A DNA stretch of 40,311 bases from Deltaproteobacteria bacterium (GTDB lineage Bacteria > Myxococcota > B64-G9), in NCBI GenBank assembly GCA_016935365.1, contig JAFGRB010000201.1:1-40311 (forward strand). The letters are read 5' to 3'. Position numbers and translations under genes: made by a program. A model generated the notes under the pieces. It was not told the DNA's origin, did not search any database, and was given only the letters and a program-made list of their open reading frames with translations. Each line of letters begins with the position of its first letter. Position 1 is the stretch's first letter. Shown one piece after another: positions 36,145 through 40,311 of the stretch.

Positions 36145-38421
36145 ATGAGGATCTGGATGAGGATGATGGCCTGTAGCTGTATGCTGGCACTGCTGCTCGG
36201 ATGCACCAGCACGAACGAGCCTGGAGACGGCTACACACCGCCCGACCTGGCCAGCAACTCGGACGCGCTGACCATCCAGGACATGCCCCTGGGCGAGGAC
36301 GACTCGGTCGCGGGAGACTTCCCGACCGAGGGCCGCTGGATCGGCTACGTCTTCCAGGCGCGCGAGGGGGAGATCTACGACATCGTGCTGCGGCGCACCA
36401 GCGGCAGCGCACATCCGGCCGTGGTGGTCTACCAGTTCGACAGCGGCTGGGGCGACTACGAGGTCTACGCGACCGCGGATGCGGAGACGATCTCCATCGG
36501 CGGCTGGTCCGTGCCCGCCGACGGGACCTACCTGGTGCTGGTCGACGTCGAGGGAAGCGATCACGAGGGCAGCTTCGATCTCACGCTGACCTGCACCGGT
36601 GGCTGCAACGATCCCTACACCTGCAGCTCGGACGCCGACTGCGCCCCGGGCGAGGTCTGCTGGAACGGCCTGTGCTTCGCCGACGGGGTCGAGTGCCAGA
36701 GCAATGCCGACTGCCTGCCGCACGAGGCCTGCGAGAATGGCTTCTGCGTGGTCATCTGCGTGCCGGCGGTCGAGATCTGCGACGGGCTGGACAACGACTG
36801 CGACGGCATCGTGGATGAGGGTTGCGACATGTACTGCAACGCCAACAGCGACTGCGCTGCCGGGATGGTCTGCATCGACGGGCTCTGCGTGGTCGACTTC
36901 GAATGCCGGACCGACGCCGACTGCCCGGTCGGCACTTGGTGCATCGCCGGCGTGTGCACGAGCGACGACTGCGCCGACGCGGACGGCGACGGCTACCTGG
37001 ACTGTGCCCGCGACTGCGACGACAGCGATGCCAGTGTGCATCCGGGCGCGGCCGAGCTCTGCGATGGGCTGGACAACGACTGCGACGGGCTGGTCGACGA
37101 GGGCTGCGGCGGCCTGCCCTGCCAGATGAACGCCGACTGCCCGCGCGGCCAGGTCTGCCTGGGCGGGCTGTGCACGCCCATGGCCTGCAGCAGCGACTCC
37201 GACTGCCCTGCGGGCCAGGTCTGCTGGGACGGGATCTGCAGCGGCGCCATGGCCTGTCAGGCCGACTCCGACTGCCCGCCCGGCACGATCTGCGACGCGG
37301 GCCTGTGCGTGAGCGCCTGCGAGGATCTGGACGGGGATGGCTACTGCTCTCCGGCTGACTGCGACGATTTCGATCCAGCCGTCGGCCCGGGCATGCCCGA
37401 GATCTGCTTCGATGGGCTCGACAACGACTGCGACGGCATCATCGACGAGAACTGCAATCACCTGCCCTGCAGCTCGGACATGGATTGCCCTGCGGGCCAG
37501 GTCTGCATCAACGGCCGCTGCAACAGCGACTACGCCTGCCAGTCGGACTCCGACTGCCCGCTCGGCATGTACTGCGACGCGGCCACGGCCACCTGCCGGG
37601 TCGTTTGTGAGGACATGGACGGCGACGGCTACTGCGCCCCGTACGACTGCGACGATGCCGACCCGAGCGTCGGCCCGGGCATGCCCGAGATCTGCGACGG
37701 CATGGACAACGACTGCGACGGCGAGGTCGACGAGAACTGCGGCAGCGGCTGCAGCTCGGACATCGAGTGCGATCCCGGTTTCATCTGCGTGGACGGCGTG
37801 TGCATCGTCGAGTGCGCGACGGACGCCGACGGCGACGGCTTCGTGGATGTCGCCTGCGGCGGGCTCGACTGCGACGACTTCGATTCGGCGATCCACCCGG
37901 CCGCGGCCGAGGTCTGCGACGGGCGCGACAACGACTGCGACGGCCGGATCGACGAGTACTGCGGCCAGGCCTGCAGCTCGGACAACGACTGCGCCGCAGG
38001 CCAGATCTGCGTCGGCGGGGTCTGCATGGCCGAATGCATGAGCGACTCCGACTGCGCGCCCGGCGAGTACTGCATGGACGGCCTGTGCGTGCCGGCCTGC
38101 GTGCCGGAGATCGAGATCTGCGACGGCATCGACAACGACTGCGACGGCATCGTGGACGAGGGCTGCGGCGGCGAGTGCACGGACGGAGAGACCATGAGCT
38201 GCGGCTCGGACGTGGGCGAGTGCGTGAGCGGCCTGCAGACCTGCTCGGGCGGCGTGTGGAGCGAGTGCGTGGGCGCGGTCTACCCGGCCCAGGAGACCTG
38301 TGACGGGCTGGACAACGACTGCGACGGCGACGTCGACGAGGTCTGCGGCCTGGCCTGCAACTCGGACAGCGACTGCGCCATGGGCCAGGTCTGCATGGAC
38401 GGCGTCTGCCAGGACATGTGA
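36145..38421 (+). CDS. MopE-like Cys/Asp-rich repeat lipoprotein
   Basis: 758 residues, ATG with AAGGAGG 6 nt upstream (a near-perfect site). Lipoprotein signal LLGC (Cys20). Residues ~30-150 look like a PPC-type beta-sandwich ('DGTYLVLVDVEG'). The rest alternates thirteen CxSDxDCPxGxxCxxGxC units with seven CDGxDNDCDGxxDExC motifs. The latter are the putative metal-binding motif named after MopE, the secreted copper-binding protein of Methylococcus. About one residue in nine is Cys, suggesting a rigid, disulfide-laced, metal-binding surface fibre. Related in composition to the Kazal lipoprotein 2.3 kb upstream, so the two may arise from shared repeat expansion. Confidence 0.9.
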   Translation: MRIWMRMMACSCMLALLLGCTSTNEPGDGYTPPDLASNSDALTIQDMPLGEDDSVAGDFPTEGRWIGYVFQAREGEIYDIVLRRTSGSAHPAVVVYQFDSGWGDYEVYATADAETISIGGWSVPADGTYLVLVDVEGSDHEGSFDLTLTCTGGCNDPYTCSSDADCAPGEVCWNGLCFADGVECQSNADCLPHEACENGFCVVICVPAVEICDGLDNDCDGIVDEGCDMYCNANSDCAAGMVCIDGLCVVDFECRTDADCPVGTWCIAGVCTSDDCADADGDGYLDCARDCDDSDASVHPGAAELCDGLDNDCDGLVDEGCGGLPCQMNADCPRGQVCLGGLCTPMACSSDSDCPAGQVCWDGICSGAMACQADSDCPPGTICDAGLCVSACEDLDGDGYCSPADCDDFDPAVGPGMPEICFDGLDNDCDGIIDENCNHLPCSSDMDCPAGQVCINGRCNSDYACQSDSDCPLGMYCDAATATCRVVCEDMDGDGYCAPYDCDDADPSVGPGMPEICDGMDNDCDGEVDENCGSGCSSDIECDPGFICVDGVCIVECATDADGDGFVDVACGGLDCDDFDSAIHPAAAEVCDGRDNDCDGRIDEYCGQACSSDNDCAAGQICVGGVCMAECMSDSDCAPGEYCMDGLCVPACVPEIEICDGIDNDCDGIVDEGCGGECTDGETMSCGSDVGECVSGLQTCSGGVWSECVGAVYPAQETCDGLDNDCDGDVDEVCGLACNSDSDCAMGQVCMDGVCQDM

Positions 38422-38435
38422 GCGTCTCGTTCCCG

Positions 38436-38485
38436 GGCGGCCCGTCCTGATCCCAGAGGCGGGCCGCCTCTTGTCCTCTTGTTCC
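38436..38485 (+). terminator. Probable terminator after the MopE-type lipoprotein
   Basis: A 9-bp GC stem (38436-38444 GGCGGCCCG with 38460-38468 CGGGCCGCC) and 15-nt loop, followed by TCTTGTCCTCTTGTTCC. Confidence 0.5.
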
Positions 38486-38490
38486 GCAGG

Positions 38491-38520
38491 CTGGCAAGCC
38501 CCTCAAAAACCGGCTAAGCT
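38491..38520 (+). promoter_or_regulatory. Possible leaderless promoter of the Ser/Thr kinase gene
   Basis: CTGGCA (38491-38496), an 18-bp spacer and TAAGCT (38515-38520), 8 bp before ATG 38529; no SD is present. Matches are weak to moderate. Confidence 0.3.
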
Positions 38521-38528
38521 GTCGCGGC

Positions 38529-40223
38529 ATGGAAGTGCAGCGGCTCGGCCCCTATCGACTGCTCGAGCGCATCGGCGCCGGCGGCATGGGCGAGGTCTTC
38601 CTGGCCTCGCTCGAGCGCGAGCAGGGCTTTTCCCGCCGCCTGGCGATCAAGCGCATCCTGCCGGCACTGTCGGCCGACCCGGCCTTTCGCGAGCTCTTCG
38701 CGGCCGAGGCGCGCCTGGCCGCCTCGCTGAGCCACCCGAACGTGCTGCTGGTGACCGATTACGGCCGGGACGGGGACGCTTGCTACCTGGCCATGGAGCA
38801 CGTCGACGGAGCCGACCTGGCCAGGCTCTGCCAGCTCGCGCGCGCGCGGGGAAAGGCGTTCGAGGCGGACTTCGTGCTGGCCGCGGGCCTGGGCTGCGCC
38901 CGGGCGCTCGGCTACGCCCACGGGCTCTCGCCGGCGCTCGTCCACGGGGACGTCAACCCCCACAACCTGCTCGCGGGCCGCCAGGGCGAGCTCAAGCTGG
39001 CCGACTTCGGCCTGGCGCGCCTACGCGGTGCATCCGGTGGCGGGCCCTCGGGTGGCAAGCCAGCCTACATGCCGCCCGAGATCGCCCGCGGTCAGTCAGC
39101 GGACGAGCGCAGCGATCTCTACGGGCTGGGGGCGGTGCTCTTCGAGCTCGTCTGCGGGCAGCCGCCCGTGGACATCCGCGGCTGCACGCCGGAGCAGGCT
39201 GTCGAGCGCGCCCGGCGAAGCCGCGTCCCGCCCGCAGCGAGCCTCGCGCTGCAGGCCCACCCCGCGCTCTGCCGGGTGATCGACCGGGCCCTGGTCGCAG
39301 ATCCGCTCCAGCGCTACCCGGACGCACAGGAGCTCGAGGAGGACCTGATGCGGGTTGCAGCGGGCCTGGGCTGCGACGCAGGCCCGCGCGCGATCGAGCG
39401 CTGCGCGGGCGAGCTGCTCGACGCGCCGATCCCGCAGTCCGGCCGCGATGCGCCCGCAGCCACGCTGCTCGCCAGGAGCCACCGGCCGCAGCCGCGCAGG
39501 CTGGCGCTCGGCTCAGCCACGGCGCTCGCGGCCGCGCTGCTAGCCGCCGGCCTGATTCTAGACCTCTTCGACTCCCCTGGCACCCCGGTAGTAGTAGCAC
39601 CCGCCCCCCGAGCAAGCTATCCAATTGTTTCAAAAGATATTTCCTCGGATTCAGACAGTCTCTCCGATTCCCCTGGCACCTCGGCGAAGCCGGATAGCAC
39701 CTCGGCGAAGCCGGATACGATGCCAGATACCTCAGTAAAACCTAGCACTTCGGTGAAGCCCCGTATCCCGGAGAAAGCAAGAGGTGCAAAGCCCGTCCTT
39801 CACGCGAATCCCGACTCCCAAGGCGCCGAGCCCAATGCCACCGAACCCGAATCCCCTGCACCCGAATCCCCTGGCACCTCGTTGGCCTGCCTGAAGGCAC
39901 CTGGCTCCTGGCGCTGGAGACTCGACCAGGGCGAGGAGCGCAGCGGCCCGATCGATCTCGCGCTCCTCCCAGGCGCGCACCTGCTCCGCATCAGAGGCGC
40001 TGGCCTGCAGGCCACCCTGCGCCTCGAGCGCCGCGGTGCAGGGCTGCGCCTGGTCGCCCGCAGCCGGCCGTTCGCCGTCCTGCGCATCGATGGCAAGCCC
40101 AGGGGTTTGACCCCGATCGCCGACATCGAGATAGGCCCGGGTACCCACCGGATCTCCCTGGCCGCCCAGGGCGCCGAGCCTCTGCGGCTAGAGCTCGAGC
40201 TACCCGAGATTCCTTCCGACTAG
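38529..40223 (+). CDS. Membrane-anchored Ser/Thr protein kinase with C-terminal PEGA-like domain
   Basis: 564 residues. Hanks-type kinase domain (~8-285): Gly loop GAGGMGEV, Lys41, catalytic loop HGDVNPHN (D141, N146), DFG 159-161 and 'AYMPPEIARG'. The loop reads HGD, not HRD, so this is a non-RD kinase. One membrane helix (~325-345), then a Ser/Pro/Lys linker (~350-450) of atypical codon use, then a C-terminal beta region with 'FAVLRIDGKPRGLTPIADIEIGPGTHRISL' (~500-545), matching PEGA domains that bind outside the cytoplasm. Likely transmits an envelope cue to cytoplasmic targets. It follows the lipoprotein island but has its own upstream terminator. Confidence 0.93.
   Translation: MEVQRLGPYRLLERIGAGGMGEVFLASLEREQGFSRRLAIKRILPALSADPAFRELFAAEARLAASLSHPNVLLVTDYGRDGDACYLAMEHVDGADLARLCQLARARGKAFEADFVLAAGLGCARALGYAHGLSPALVHGDVNPHNLLAGRQGELKLADFGLARLRGASGGGPSGGKPAYMPPEIARGQSADERSDLYGLGAVLFELVCGQPPVDIRGCTPEQAVERARRSRVPPAASLALQAHPALCRVIDRALVADPLQRYPDAQELEEDLMRVAAGLGCDAGPRAIERCAGELLDAPIPQSGRDAPAATLLARSHRPQPRRLALGSATALAAALLAAGLILDLFDSPGTPVVVAPAPRASYPIVSKDISSDSDSLSDSPGTSAKPDSTSAKPDTMPDTSVKPSTSVKPRIPEKARGAKPVLHANPDSQGAEPNATEPESPAPESPGTSLACLKAPGSWRWRLDQGEERSGPIDLALLPGAHLLRIRGAGLQATLRLERRGAGLRLVARSRPFAVLRIDGKPRGLTPIADIEIGPGTHRISLAAQGAEPLRLELELPEIPSD
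39676..39717 (+). repeat. 21-bp perfect tandem duplication in the kinase linker
   Basis: Two exact copies of a 21-bp unit (39676-39696, 39697-39717), coding for TSAKPDS/T, followed by degenerate copies (TSVKP). Lies in an AT-richer linker. Confidence 0.85.
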
Positions 40224-40224
40224 C

Positions 40225-40255
40225 CCCAAAACAAGTGCGCTGCACTTGTTTTGGG
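40225..40255. repeat. Perfect 14-bp hairpin after the Ser/Thr kinase gene
   Basis: CCCAAAACAAGTGC (40225-40238) and GCACTTGTTTTGGG (40242-40255) with a 3-nt loop, directly after the stop. It could end transcription either way, but no U tract follows. Confidence 0.75.
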
Positions 40256-40272
40256 TCTTAGTCACTCATAGC

Positions 40273-40288
40273 GCGGGCTGACGCCCGC
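40273..40288. repeat. GC hairpin, REP-like
   Basis: GCGGGC-TGAC-GCCCGC, 6-bp stem and 4-nt loop, 17 bp after the previous hairpin. Short palindromes of the form GCGGGC..GCCCGC are a common dispersed repeat type in high-GC genomes. Confidence 0.6.
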
Positions 40289-40311
40289 AACCCAAGTTGG
40301 AACGGCGTCGC

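Noticed and set aside
36815..38180. Minus-strand Ser/Gln/Pro-rich frames opposite the MopE-type lipoprotein
   Set aside because: They arise from repeated GAC/TGC codons read in reverse; no start signals and the repeats mirror the sense motifs.

Overview
The window is GC-rich, tightly packed bacterial chromosome with strong Shine-Dalgarno (SD) sites, GTG and TTG starts, many predicted lipoproteins and long Cys/Asp repeat proteins. Oar-like TonB receptor, thrombospondin-type-3 and MopE-type repeats, an FHA protein, a PEGA-tailed Ser/Thr kinase and the phrase 'ACGRLGFDG' in a lipoprotein all suggest a deltaproteobacterial/Myxococcota-like Gram-negative. No rRNA or species marker is present, so this placement is an inference.

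Layout. 1-522 (-): start of a secreted protein with Lys/Asp and PGEK repeats. 620-701 (-): tRNA-Leu(GAG) with its own promoter and terminator. 833-8166 (-): a 1528-residue Ca-binding-repeat lipoprotein followed by an Oar-like TonB-dependent receptor. 8399-11863 (+): a divergent set of TPR lipoprotein, TonB, ExbB and two ExbD proteins. Both arms share one 230-bp promoter region, so 833-11863 looks like a self-contained energised outer-membrane uptake system. 11880-15232 (-): gap-pgk-tpiA-secG. 15389-17022 (-): an 81-residue protein and a lipoprotein. 17129-18703 (+): FAD-dependent dehydrogenase. 18701-19792: a 1.09-kb HUH-transposase element with perfect terminal inverted repeats, sitting exactly on the stop codons of two convergent genes. 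19790-27238 (-): a compact six-gene run (glycosyltransferase 9, FHA protein, chalcone-isomerase-like protein, CNNM/CBS protein, adenine DNA methyltransferase, hydrolase lipoprotein). 27374-29947 (+): an 857-residue disordered repeat protein. 30074-32446 (-): rhomboid protease and an SpmA-SpmB fusion.

32491-40223 looks like a surface/signalling island. A soluble PAS histidine kinase (-) is divergent from a lipoprotein with two Kazal modules and MopE-type Cys repeats. A small lipoprotein, a 758-residue MopE-type lipoprotein and a Ser/Thr kinase follow. Three copies of a palindrome, GACAAG-N4-CTTG(T/G)C, lie in these promoter regions. One covers the kinase's predicted -35 box and one lies just upstream of the large lipoprotein's promoter, suggesting a shared but unidentified regulator.

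The two best candidates for something undescribed are the TonB/giant-lipoprotein locus, including a 25-cysteine domain inside the lipoprotein, and the palindrome-linked Kazal/MopE lipoprotein island. No gene-free stretch exceeds 300 bases.
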